DNA of 48,404 nt from Bacilli bacterium (GTDB lineage Bacteria; Bacillota_I; Bacilli_A; RFN20; CAG-826). The notes beneath the pieces were generated by a model. The model did not search any database. It saw only the letters and a program-made list of their open reading frames with translations, and was not told the DNA's origin. Of the stretch, positions 40,954-48,404 are shown piece by piece (position 1 is the stretch's first letter; the number at the start of each line of letters is the position of its first letter). Made by a program: the position numbers and the translations under genes. The stretch covers positions 1 to 48,404 of the forward strand of contig JAKSUW010000007.1 in NCBI GenBank assembly GCA_024408565.1, read 5' to 3'.

Positions 40954-43644
40954 ATGGATAATAACAATTGTTTTGTTAGTCAAAGTGCGAAGGAAGTGGC
41001 GCACGCTCTACAAGTTGACGTTCGTCATGGTTTAAGCCAGGAAGAAGCAAAAAAGCGGCAAGAGCAATACGGCGAAAATAAATTAAACGAAGGCAAAAAG
41101 AAATCGATTATTCGTTTGTTCCTCGAACAAATGAACAACCCAATGATTTATGTCTTGTTTGCTGCGATTGCGATTACTTTAGGTGTCGCGGTTTATCAAA
41201 CGGTCAAGACTGGTTTTGATTTCTTTGAAAACTGGGCCGATGTCATTATTATTCTCGCTGTCATTATCCTTAATGCGGTGATTGGGGTTGTTCAAGAAAA
41301 GAAAGCGGAAGCGAGTCTCGAATCGTTAAAGAAATTATCTTCACCTTTGGTGAGCGTGTTGCGTGATGGGAAATTAACACGCGTAAAAGCGAGCGCTCTT
41401 ACCATTGGTGATGTGGTGGTGTTTGAAGAAGGCGAAGTCATTGGCGCTGATCTTCGTTTAATTGAAAGTGTTAATTTAAAAATTAATGAATCAAGTTTAA
41501 CCGGTGAATCTGTCGCGGTAGAAAAGAACGCGGATTTAGTGTTCACTGATCAAGTACCTTTAGGTGACCGGCTTAATATGGCCTACGCCTCCACGATTGT
41601 CGCGTATGGGCGTGGTAAGGGTGTGGTCGTTAAAATTGGCATGGATACCGAAATTGGTAAGATTGCCGATAGCATTGCCCAAGAAACCCCTGAATTAACC
41701 CCTTTACAGAAAGTTCTAGCCAAGTTATCCAAGTTCTTGGGTTTCTTAACGATTGGAATTGTTTTGCTCGTTCTCGCGGTTAATATCATTTGGATTTGTG
41801 TTGATGGGAGTGGTAGTCAAATTGATGTTTGGATTAACGCGGTCTTAAACGCGATTGCCTTAGCCGTTGCCGCCATCCCTGAAGGACTCGTAGCGGTGGT
41901 GACGATAGTTTTATCCCTTGGCGTCACGCGCATGGTTAAGGCCAATACCATTGTGCGGAAATTACCGAGTGTTGAAACACTTGGTAGTGTCAATGTTATT
42001 TGTAGTGATAAGACTGGCACCTTAACCCAAAACAAGATGACGGTAGTAGAAGCCTATTTTAACAATAAAAAATATTTACGGGAACACTTCACCCATGACT
42101 TAGATTTCTTAGCGAAAGGCTTGGCCTTATGTAGTAACGCTACTATTAACTTTGGTGATCCAACTGAAATTGCGTTAGTGGAATTCGCGCATACTTTAAA
42201 ACTCGAAAAAGATGATTTAGAGAAACAATATCCACGGACGAGTGAACTACCCTTTGATAGTGTGAGAAAAATGATGTCGACGCAAAACGGAGAATACATT
42301 TTTACCAAAGGCGCGTTTGATGAAATTATTAAACGGAGTAAGTCAATTGTTATTAATAACAAATGTATTGCTCTTACCAAGAAACATATCGAAGCCTTAA
42401 AGAAAATTAATCAACAATATTCAACTCATGGACTTCGTGTCTTAGCGTTAGCCTATAGTCAAAAAAAGAAAATTGATGAGCACGATTTAATTTTTGTTGG
42501 ACTAGTAGCGATGATTGATCCTCCACGTCCTGAAGTCGCGAGTGCGGTTAGTAAACTAAAAGGTGCGGGAATTCGCACGATTATGATTACCGGTGACCAC
42601 ATTGATACGGCTTACGCGATTGCACATAAATTAGGCATCTCGGATAATCCGAAAGCGTGTCTTACGGGTCTAGAACTTGATGCTCTTTCGTTTGATGAAT
42701 TAAAAGAAAAAGTAAAGACGGTGAATGTCTATGGACGCGTCTCACCACAAAATAAAGTTGATATTGTAAAAGCCCTTAAAGCTAATCAAGAAACGGTGGC
42801 GATGACAGGCGATGGGGTGAATGATGCACCAAGTTTAAAAAGTGCGGATATTGGTATTGCGATGGGTATTACTGGTACCGATGTTGCAAAAGACGCTAGT
42901 GACATGATTTTAACGGATGATAACTTTGCTTCAATTGAAAAGGCGGTGGAAGAAGGGCGAGGAATTTTCGCTAATATTCGGAAGACGGTACTCTTCTTAT
43001 TATCAAGTAACATTGCGGAAGTGTTTGTGATGTTTATTATTGTTTGTCTTGGTTTACCTGCGCCTTTAATTGCGGTCCATTTACTATGGATTAACCTTGT
43101 GACTGATTCAACTCCAGCGATTGCTTTAGGTATTGATCCAAAAGATAAAAACGTCATGAAGGAAAAGCCACGGAAGCAAAAAGAGAGCTTCTTATCGAAT
43201 GGTCGTTTAGAGTCAATGCTTCTTTATGGCATAGTGATTACGATTGGTGTTTTAATTGCTTTCTTTATTCCCGCTTGGCAAGCTGGAGCGTTTACGCTTA
43301 GTGAAATTAAATCGCTTTATACTGGTGATACTTTATTAGTGGCCCAAACGATGGCCTTTAGCACTTTAGCGTTCGCTGAACTCTTCCATATGTTAGGGAT
43401 GAGTGAGCCAAACCGGAGTTTTGTCACTGTCTTTAAACACAAGAACAAATTAATGTATTTATCTTTTGCCTTAGGAATTATCTTACAACTCTTTGTTGTT
43501 CTCACTCCTGGTGTAAGCGCGGTCTTTAAGACGATAGCCTTTGCGCCCATTAATTGGCTCTATGTTTCTTTACTCTCGCTTTCTCCATTAGTTGTTCACG
43601 AGGTGATGGCGCTAGTAAAATATATAAAGCGCAAGAAAAAATAA
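40954..43644 (+). CDS. P-type cation ATPase, Ca2+-transporting (P2A) type
   Basis: An 896-residue membrane pump. The N-terminal cation ATPase domain (residues 1-70) is followed by TGES, membrane segment 4 with AAIPEGLVAVVTIVLSLG (Ca2+-site PEGL), phosphorylation motif DKTGTLTQN (Asp352), MTGDGVNDAPSLK, and segment 6 NLVTDSTPAIALGIDP. About ten membrane segments. The PEGL and NLVTD motifs match SERCA/PMR1-like Ca2+ or Mn2+ exporters. It follows the regulator by one base without a Shine-Dalgarno, so it depends on coupling. Confidence 0.93.
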   Translation: MDNNNCFVSQSAKEVAHALQVDVRHGLSQEEAKKRQEQYGENKLNEGKKKSIIRLFLEQMNNPMIYVLFAAIAITLGVAVYQTVKTGFDFFENWADVIIILAVIILNAVIGVVQEKKAEASLESLKKLSSPLVSVLRDGKLTRVKASALTIGDVVVFEEGEVIGADLRLIESVNLKINESSLTGESVAVEKNADLVFTDQVPLGDRLNMAYASTIVAYGRGKGVVVKIGMDTEIGKIADSIAQETPELTPLQKVLAKLSKFLGFLTIGIVLLVLAVNIIWICVDGSGSQIDVWINAVLNAIALAVAAIPEGLVAVVTIVLSLGVTRMVKANTIVRKLPSVETLGSVNVICSDKTGTLTQNKMTVVEAYFNNKKYLREHFTHDLDFLAKGLALCSNATINFGDPTEIALVEFAHTLKLEKDDLEKQYPRTSELPFDSVRKMMSTQNGEYIFTKGAFDEIIKRSKSIVINNKCIALTKKHIEALKKINQQYSTHGLRVLALAYSQKKKIDEHDLIFVGLVAMIDPPRPEVASAVSKLKGAGIRTIMITGDHIDTAYAIAHKLGISDNPKACLTGLELDALSFDELKEKVKTVNVYGRVSPQNKVDIVKALKANQETVAMTGDGVNDAPSLKSADIGIAMGITGTDVAKDASDMILTDDNFASIEKAVEEGRGIFANIRKTVLFLLSSNIAEVFVMFIIVCLGLPAPLIAVHLLWINLVTDSTPAIALGIDPKDKNVMKEKPRKQKESFLSNGRLESMLLYGIVITIGVLIAFFIPAWQAGAFTLSEIKSLYTGDTLLVAQTMAFSTLAFAELFHMLGMSEPNRSFVTVFKHKNKLMYLSFALGIILQLFVVLTPGVSAVFKTIAFAPINWLYVSLLSLSPLVVHEVMALVKYIKRKKK

Positions 43645-43653
43645 AAGGTTTGT

Positions 43654-45399
43654 ATGTTTAAAAGATTTATTGCTTATTATCGTCCACATAAGAAAATCTT
43701 TGTCTTAGATATGCTCGCGGCGTTTTTAATTGCCGCGATTGGGATGGGTTATCCCATCTTAACGCGCTACATGTTAGCGAACTGGATCCCGGATAAGAAT
43801 ATTCAAATGATTGTGATTGGTGGATGTTCGCTCTTAGGTATTTATATTGTAAGAGCCTTACTTCGTTACTTTGTGCAATATTATGGCCACGTGATGGGAG
43901 TAAGAATGCAAGCGAGTATGCGAAGCGAACTCTTTGCGAAATTACAAAAACTCCCGTTTACCTATTACGATAATCACGATACGGGCACGATCTTATCTAC
44001 GATGACGAACGACCTATTTGATATTAGTGAGGTCGCTCATCATGGGCCCGAAAATATCTTAATTGCGGGTTTTACCATTGTTGGTTCAATTGTGTATCTA
44101 TTAACCATTAACTGGATTCTTGGTTTAGTGTTATTAGTCATCGTCCCGATTTTGTTATTTGTTACTTATCACTTCCGGAAACAATTTATTACTAATATGC
44201 GGAAGACCCGTCAAGCGACGGCTGAGCTTAATACCCGGGTCGCTAATTCAATCTCCGGTATTCGTGTTACGAAAGCCTTCACGAACCAAGACTTAGAACA
44301 AAAGCGTTTCGAAGAAATTAATGAAGAATATGTAAAGATTAGGACCAATGTCTTTGGTTCAATGGGTAAATACTTTTCGATTTCTCAATTTGTGACTGAT
44401 TTATTTAACGTCGTCGTGATTTTACTTGGTGGAACTTTACTCTATCTTGGCTTTGACCGTTTCCAAGTCGCGGATTATTCCGCTTTTGTTGTTTCGGTGT
44501 CTTTATTTATTACTCCAGTAAACCAACTAATTATGTTCTTAGAACAATTAGAAAGTGCTTCGAGTGGCTTTGAACGGTTTGTGAGCGTAGTGGAAGAAAA
44601 GGAAGAAACAATTGAAAATGGCACTAAAACATTAGAAACCTTAGAAGGTGACTTAGAATTCTCCCATGTGACCTTCTCTTATAACGACGAGAAGAAAGTA
44701 CTTGACGATGTTTCCTTTAAACTTAAGAAGGGACAAGTTTTAGCCTTTGTTGGTCCATCCGGTGGCGGTAAGACTTCGATTTGTCACTTAATCCCCCGTT
44801 TCTATTTCTTAAAGAAAGACGCTGGCGAGATATATCTTGATGGTCATAACATCAACGAATATACCTTAGCGAGTTTACGAAAGAACATTGGGATTGTCCA
44901 ACAAGATGTTTATCTATTTGCGGGCACGATTAAAGATAACATTCGTTATGGTCGTCCGGACGCAAGTGATGAAGAGATTAAAAACGCCGCCATTCGCGCG
45001 GATATTTATGATTACATCAAAACCTTACCGAAGGGTTGGGACACCGATATTGGTGAACGGGGATCGAAATTATCCGGTGGACAAAAACAACGAATTGCGA
45101 TTGCCCGGATCTTCTTAAAGAATCCTCCGTTACTAATTCTTGATGAAGCAACGAGCGCTCTTGATAACGCGACCGAAGTCATTATTCAACGTGCCTTAAC
45201 TGAACTAGCGAAAGACCGCACCTGTATTATTGTGGCGCACCGTTTATCCACCATTAAACAAGCCGATTTAATCGCGGTGGTGGATGAAGGCAAGATTGTT
45301 GAAATGGGTACCCACGATGAATTATTAAAGAAAGGTGGATTCTATACGATTTTACATAATTTACAATTCCGGTTAGATAAGCACCGGATTGTTAATTAA
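43654..45399 (+). CDS. ABC exporter, fused membrane and ATPase domains
   Basis: A 581-residue type IV (MsbA/BmrA-like) half-transporter. Residues 1-320 hold about six membrane segments; residues about 335-575 are the ATPase with Walker A GPSGGGKTS, Q-loop, signature LSGGQKQR, Walker B LLILDEATSALD and switch His in VAHRLS. It should homodimerise and export lipids, peptides or drugs; the substrate cannot be told. AAAGG lies before the ATG. It follows the P-ATPase by nine bases. Confidence 0.94.
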   Translation: MFKRFIAYYRPHKKIFVLDMLAAFLIAAIGMGYPILTRYMLANWIPDKNIQMIVIGGCSLLGIYIVRALLRYFVQYYGHVMGVRMQASMRSELFAKLQKLPFTYYDNHDTGTILSTMTNDLFDISEVAHHGPENILIAGFTIVGSIVYLLTINWILGLVLLVIVPILLFVTYHFRKQFITNMRKTRQATAELNTRVANSISGIRVTKAFTNQDLEQKRFEEINEEYVKIRTNVFGSMGKYFSISQFVTDLFNVVVILLGGTLLYLGFDRFQVADYSAFVVSVSLFITPVNQLIMFLEQLESASSGFERFVSVVEEKEETIENGTKTLETLEGDLEFSHVTFSYNDEKKVLDDVSFKLKKGQVLAFVGPSGGGKTSICHLIPRFYFLKKDAGEIYLDGHNINEYTLASLRKNIGIVQQDVYLFAGTIKDNIRYGRPDASDEEIKNAAIRADIYDYIKTLPKGWDTDIGERGSKLSGGQKQRIAIARIFLKNPPLLILDEATSALDNATEVIIQRALTELAKDRTCIIVAHRLSTIKQADLIAVVDEGKIVEMGTHDELLKKGGFYTILHNLQFRLDKHRIVN

Positions 45400-45403
45400 A
45401 TCG

Positions 45404-45432
45404 TTGCTAATTTATTTGGCTTTAATTAATAT
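45404..45432 (+). promoter_or_regulatory. Promoter of tRNA-Thr
   Basis: -35 TTGCTA (45404..45409), 17 bases, -10 TAATAT (45427..45432); start near 45439, three bases before the mature tRNA. Confidence 0.6.
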
Positions 45433-45441
45433 TAATAGCGT

Positions 45442-45517
45442 GCCGACTTAGCTCAATTGGTAGAGCAACTGAATCGTAATCAGTAGGTTGGCGGTTCGAT
45501 TCCGTTAGTCGGCACCA
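45442..45517 (+). tRNA. tRNA-Thr (anticodon CGT)
   Basis: A 76-base tRNA with encoded CCA (45515..45517). GCCGACT pairs with AGTCGGC; anticodon stem ACTGA/TCAGT encloses ATCGTAA, anticodon CGT; T-arm GGTTCGATTCC is present. Confidence 0.96.
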
Positions 45518-45528
45518 TATTAATTTAT

Positions 45529-45552
45529 AAGAGCGAGATAACCGCTCTTTTT
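45529..45552 (+). terminator. Terminator of tRNA-Thr
   Basis: AAGAGCG (45529..45535) pairs perfectly with CGCTCTT (45543..45549) around a seven-base loop, followed by TTT. Confidence 0.75.
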
Positions 45553-45558
45553 CATTGG

Positions 45559-45567
45559 TGATATAAT
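45559..45567 (+). promoter_or_regulatory. Extended -10 of the 45593 lipoprotein gene
   Basis: TGA-TATAAT (box 45562..45567) predicts a start at 45574, one base before an in-frame GTG (45575) and 19 bases before ATG 45593. The stretch from CGCTCTTTTT to GAAAA is nearly the same as that before the 46156 gene. Confidence 0.5.
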
Positions 45568-45592
45568 GGAAATGGTGAAAAGTGGTATAAGT

Positions 45593-46114
45593 ATGTTTAA
45601 ACAAAGAATTGTTCCATTAATTAGTGTAGTCTTATTACTAACTGCCTGTGCAACGAAGGTGACCACAATCAATGTTGATGTCCCTAAGGGCGAGTTTATA
45701 TTTTCTGATGAATTCGCTGCAACCAAAGGCGAAACTTTTAAATTTAAAGTGGCTTTGATTGATGACAAACACTTTGACGATAAAGATATAACTGGCCACT
45801 TATTTTTTACGGATGCTCCAGAAGGTAAATACTATATGCCTTTTATCGATTTAAATAAGACTATTGAGGTTATCTATAACAATAAGGCGTTGCACCATTT
45901 TAACGGCACTCCTAATGATTTGATGGAATTAATTAAAACCGATCCAACAAAAGCCGAGGATCAATTTGCCGTTGGGCCATTTCAAACCGAAGGAACGAAA
46001 GGAGAACAAACACTAATTTTTTGTCACTCTAATCAAACAAAAAATGATAAAATCGACTTTCTTGTGACTAGCGCAATGGCATACAAGACTGTCACCGCCG
46101 CTTTTTTAAATTGA
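45593..46114 (+). CDS. Lipoprotein of unknown function
   Basis: A 173-residue protein from ATG 45593: signal MFKQRIVPLISVVLLL, lipobox LTAC (Cys at residue 19). The mature part is hydrophilic with beta character and no domain I recognise. Alternative starts are GTG 45575, which would make a leaderless mRNA and adds six residues, and ATG 45572. No good Shine-Dalgarno is present for any of them; the ATG 45593 is chosen because it gives a standard signal peptide. It lies between tRNA-Thr and the LRR lipoprotein, each with its own promoter. Confidence 0.7.
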   Translation: MFKQRIVPLISVVLLLTACATKVTTINVDVPKGEFIFSDEFAATKGETFKFKVALIDDKHFDDKDITGHLFFTDAPEGKYYMPFIDLNKTIEVIYNNKALHHFNGTPNDLMELIKTDPTKAEDQFAVGPFQTEGTKGEQTLIFCHSNQTKNDKIDFLVTSAMAYKTVTAAFLN

Positions 46115-46140
46115 CATAAAATCGTCGCTCTTTTTATTAG

Positions 46141-46156
46141 TGGTATAATGAAATTA
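46141..46156 (+). promoter_or_regulatory. Extended -10 of the BspA-like lipoprotein gene; leaderless start
   Basis: TGG-TATAAT (box 46144..46149) predicts a start at 46156, the A of the ATG. No Shine-Dalgarno. The TTGACA at 46111..46116 is 27 bases from the box and is not a -35. Confidence 0.55.
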
Positions 46157-48045
46157 TGAAAAAACTAGGATTATTAGTAATACCAGTGATGGCGGTATCT
46201 CTTTTGGCGAGTTGTGTCCACGGGCCAGAACCAACGCCGACTACTAAATATACCTTAAACTTTATTCTCGATGATTGTAATGTCGGAGGCGAAACCACCT
46301 ACTCTAAAACATATGATAAAGGAGCAACAATTGAACCTGTTACGGTTTCGCCCGTTGATAGTTTTGTTTTAACCGATGACAGTGTTGAAACTAGATATCA
46401 ACAATATTGGAGTGAAGCAACCGGTGGAAATTATACTTTCTCTAATTTAACAATGAACACTAATTATACAATCGTTATTGCTGCGACGCCGACTTATACT
46501 ATCACTTTTAAAAATGAAGGCGATGAAGACAAAAAAATAGACAATATTAAAGCGGGCAGTATTATCACAGATAATATTCCCACCCCCTCTCCGCGAGAGG
46601 GATACGACTTTATTGGTTGGTGCACTAATGCTGGCGGCGAATGTGTTTTTGATTTTAGTAAAATTAAAATTTATCAAGATTACACTTTGTATTCAGGATG
46701 GAAAGAAAGTAGAGCAACCGCTTATACCGTCACTTGGTTTGATTGGGATGGTACAAAGTTAAAGGTTGATTTAAATGTAAAAGATGGTACAGTGCCGGTT
46801 TATGAAGATCCAACCCATCCTACACCAACAAGAGAATCTGACATTTATATTTACAATTTTAAATCCTGGCTACCAATACCTAAAGAAATTCATTGTGACA
46901 CAGTGTACATTGCTACTTATGACAAAACTCTCAACGCTCAATTTTGCTCGAACATTGATATGAAAGAAGATAATCAAACATTTAAATTTAGCGATATAAG
47001 TGCAGATGAATTTATTATCGATTGGGGAGATGATAGTGGACTATCACAAGAGTTATCACATCAGTATACTAGTAAAGGCAAATATGATATTAAAGTAGGC
47101 GCAAAATCCTTATCAGATTTTAAAATTGATGATACTTCTAAGGCGTTTATTCAAACTGCGCATTTAGGAACTGGCGTTAGAGAAATTAGCGATGGAGCTT
47201 TTAATGGTTGTTCTAATCTTACTAGTATCGATCTTCCTGATAGTATAATTGCTATCGGTAGCAAGGCTTTCAAAGAATGTTCTCAACTTGCGAGTATTAA
47301 ATTACCAAATAATCCTAGTCTAACCTCTATTAATAACGACACTTTCCGTGGTTGTTCTAACCTTGCTAGTGTTATTTTCCCTAGTAAATTATCCTCTATT
47401 GGCGAAAATACTTTCCGAGGTTGTGCAAAACTTGATGTTGTTAATATTCCCGATACCGTAACTTCCATCGGCGAGTATGCTTTTGCAGGTTGTCATAGCC
47501 TCACTTCCATCATTATCCCCGATGGTGTAGAATCCATTTCACAATTTACTTTTCAGCATTGTTTTAATCTTGTTAACATTACATTACCTAGCGCGTTAGT
47601 TTCTATCGAGGAAGATGCTTTCTATGAGTGCACAAGCCTCGCCACTATTAACTTACCCAATACGGTAACTTCAATCTCTAGAGGCGCTTTCTTTGGGTGC
47701 TCTAGTCTCACCACTATTAACATTCCTAATAGTTTAAGATCTATTGATGGTCAGGTTTTTTCTAATTGCACTAGTCTTGCTACTATCAGCATTCCTAATA
47801 CTGTAACTTCGATTGGTGATCTTACTTTCCACAAGTGTGGGAGTCTAGAAAAAGTCGATTTAACTACTTATACCACCAGTAGCACAATTCCAACTTGTAA
47901 TTCCGATTCCTTCTATGAGTGTTCTACAAAACTTAAATTTCATGTGGCTAGCGAAGAAATGGCCAATAAGTTTAAAGATAGTGGTAAAGGTTGGCCTAAC
48001 ATTCTTGATAAATATCATTGGCCGGGAAAACCAGAAAAAATCTAA
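46156..48045 (+). CDS. BspA-like leucine-rich-repeat lipoprotein with InlB-type repeat
   Basis: A 629-residue lipoprotein: signal MKKLGLLVIPVMAVSLLASC (Cys at residue 20), then beta domains. Residues about 115-175 match a Listeria-Bacteroides/InlB B-repeat (YTITFKNEGDE; GYDFIGWCT; YTLYSGWK), about 285-325 have a PKD-like pattern (IDWGDDSG, HQYTSKGKYDI), and about 335-590 hold some ten TpLRR units of about 23 residues (xxIGxxAFxxCxxLxxIxLPxx) before a cap. Surface-exposed binding protein. It shares repeat type with the 8536 gene but not the overall layout. Confidence 0.9.
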   Translation: MKKLGLLVIPVMAVSLLASCVHGPEPTPTTKYTLNFILDDCNVGGETTYSKTYDKGATIEPVTVSPVDSFVLTDDSVETRYQQYWSEATGGNYTFSNLTMNTNYTIVIAATPTYTITFKNEGDEDKKIDNIKAGSIITDNIPTPSPREGYDFIGWCTNAGGECVFDFSKIKIYQDYTLYSGWKESRATAYTVTWFDWDGTKLKVDLNVKDGTVPVYEDPTHPTPTRESDIYIYNFKSWLPIPKEIHCDTVYIATYDKTLNAQFCSNIDMKEDNQTFKFSDISADEFIIDWGDDSGLSQELSHQYTSKGKYDIKVGAKSLSDFKIDDTSKAFIQTAHLGTGVREISDGAFNGCSNLTSIDLPDSIIAIGSKAFKECSQLASIKLPNNPSLTSINNDTFRGCSNLASVIFPSKLSSIGENTFRGCAKLDVVNIPDTVTSIGEYAFAGCHSLTSIIIPDGVESISQFTFQHCFNLVNITLPSALVSIEEDAFYECTSLATINLPNTVTSISRGAFFGCSSLTTINIPNSLRSIDGQVFSNCTSLATISIPNTVTSIGDLTFHKCGSLEKVDLTTYTTSSTIPTCNSDSFYECSTKLKFHVASEEMANKFKDSGKGWPNILDKYHWPGKPEKI

Positions 48046-48131
48046 AATCATCACTTTTTCATTATCGGCATAACGAAATTACGAAAAAATAATCTCGGTA
48101 ATAATGCCACATTTTAGTTTGGGGCTTGTGT
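48046..48131 (+). pseudogene. Decayed copy of a lipoprotein promoter and signal peptide
   Basis: From AAAATCATCACT this stretch aligns with the region upstream of and including the start of the 46156 gene. TATAATGAAATTATG has become CATAACGAAATTACG, destroying both -10 and start codon. Similarity continues through the signal-peptide codons to a TTGTG equivalent to the lipobox Cys codon near 48130. No open frame remains. It looks like the remnant of a duplicated lipoprotein gene start. Confidence 0.5.
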
Positions 48132-48153
48132 TAACTTCACTTTCACTTATTCT

Positions 48154-48164
48154 TATACTATGAT
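48154..48164 (+). promoter_or_regulatory. -10 region of the GH97-like gene
   Basis: TATACT (48154..48159) or TATGAT (48159..48164) would start transcription at 48166 or 48171, one to six bases before ATG 48172. No Shine-Dalgarno. Confidence 0.4.
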
Positions 48165-48171
48165 GTTAAGT

Positions 48172-48404
48172 ATGAGAAAGATTATTTATTTATTAACACC
48201 AGTAATGGTTGTCTCGCTTTTGGCTAACTGCGGGGCGGAAAACAAAACATCATGGCAACTAACTAATCCCGATGGATCGTTAGTGATTGATGTGGCCTTA
48301 TCGAATAAGGGGTCGCTCACTTATTCGGTGAAAAAGAACAATCAAGCGATTGTGAATTCTTCATTACTCGGAATGGAGTTTGTCACGAATGTTGATGGAG
48401 TGGA
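48172..48404 (+). CDS. N-terminus of a lipoprotein glycoside hydrolase family 97-like protein (partial)
   Basis: Frame open from ATG 48172 to the window end, 77 residues. Signal MRKIIYLLTPVMVVSLLANC (Cys at residue 20) is nearly the same as that of the 46156 protein. The following WQLTNPDGSLVIDVALS, LTYSVKKNNQAIV and SLLGMEF match the start of the GH97 N-terminal beta-sandwich domain (alpha-glucosidase/galactosidase, SusB-like). The catalytic barrel lies outside the window, so activity is inferred from the N-terminal pattern only. Confidence 0.65.
   Translation, partial: MRKIIYLLTPVMVVSLLANCGAENKTSWQLTNPDGSLVIDVALSNKGSLTYSVKKNNQAIVNSSLLGMEFVTNVDGV

Noticed and set aside
46111-46149. TTGACA as -35 for the 46156 gene
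   Set aside because: It is 27 bases from the TATAAT and overlaps the stop codon of the preceding gene; spacing is too long for a sigma-A promoter. The TGn extended -10 explains the promoter better.
1-48404. Use of UGA as tryptophan (Mycoplasma code)
   Set aside because: UGA ends several genes in overlapping ATGA junctions (ispD, HAD, tyrS) and Trp is encoded by TGG within the genes.
1-48404. CRISPR arrays, insertion sequences, prophage or integrase genes
   Set aside because: No regularly spaced direct repeats, transposase motifs or terminal inverted repeats flanking a gene were seen. LRR coding repeats are protein repeats.

Overview
The window is a gene-dense, AT-rich stretch of a bacterial chromosome. 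Genes are packed with 4-base ATGA overlaps. TGA is used as a stop (for example after tyrS and ispD), so the standard bacterial code applies. Gene content (RNase J, long HPF, Spx, Maf, YitT, CoaX, PduL, lipoproteins with short lipoboxes, BspA-type leucine-rich repeats) points to a Gram-positive, host- or gut-associated member of the Bacilli close to the Mollicutes/Erysipelotrichia, probably a reduced anaerobe. This placement is inference from gene content; no 16S rRNA is present.

Layout. 1-3.3 kb (minus): partial tRNA-Val, a phosphoglucose isomerase fused to an S1 RNA-binding domain, an IspD/TarI cytidylyltransferase and a HAD phosphatase. 3.4-7.4 kb (plus): a lipoprotein, two paralogous ABC ATPases, one permease and a small membrane protein. 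7.4-8.3 kb: tRNA-Leu and PduL phosphotransacylase. 8.5-12.7 kb: a 1061-residue BspA-like lipoprotein coupled to a membrane protein. 12.7-14.9 kb: metK behind a probable SAM-I riboswitch, facing a lipoprotein of the nucleoside phosphorylase fold. 14.9-19.8 kb: HPF, HAD, two unrecognised genes, tyrS and a pseudouridine synthase. 19.8-26.8 kb: HAD, trpS, spx, maf, RNase J and an amidohydrolase-peptide deformylase fusion. 26.8-29.9 kb: rsmD-coaD, a membrane-anchored orphan, YitT and tRNA-Ser. 30-32.8 kb: a CrtI/retinol-saturase-like flavoprotein with a dedicated FNR/2Fe-2S reductase. 32.9-39.9 kb: rpmB, a small membrane protein, and leuS-coaX-pepV-trmB-pncB. 39.9-45.4 kb: a LacI regulator, Ca2+-type P-ATPase and ABC exporter. 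45.4-48.4 kb: tRNA-Thr and an array of lipoproteins (orphan, BspA-like, start of a GH97 glycosidase) with repeated promoter/signal-peptide cassettes, one decayed.

How it works together. Much of the window is housekeeping: translation (leuS, tyrS, trpS, PDF, L28, HPF, tRNA/rRNA modification), CoA (coaX, coaD, pduL), NAD (pncB) and SAM (metK). Between these lie surface functions: lipoproteins, exporters and LRR adhesin-like proteins.

Most notable observations: an amidohydrolase-deformylase fusion; an S1-Pgi fusion that keeps an internal Shine-Dalgarno and start codon for the Pgi part; a recurrent architecture in which the -10 box lies so close to the ATG that the mRNA should be leaderless; the metK leader with mutually exclusive antiterminator, terminator and start-region pairing; and the flavoprotein/ferredoxin-reductase pair behind a perfect palindrome.
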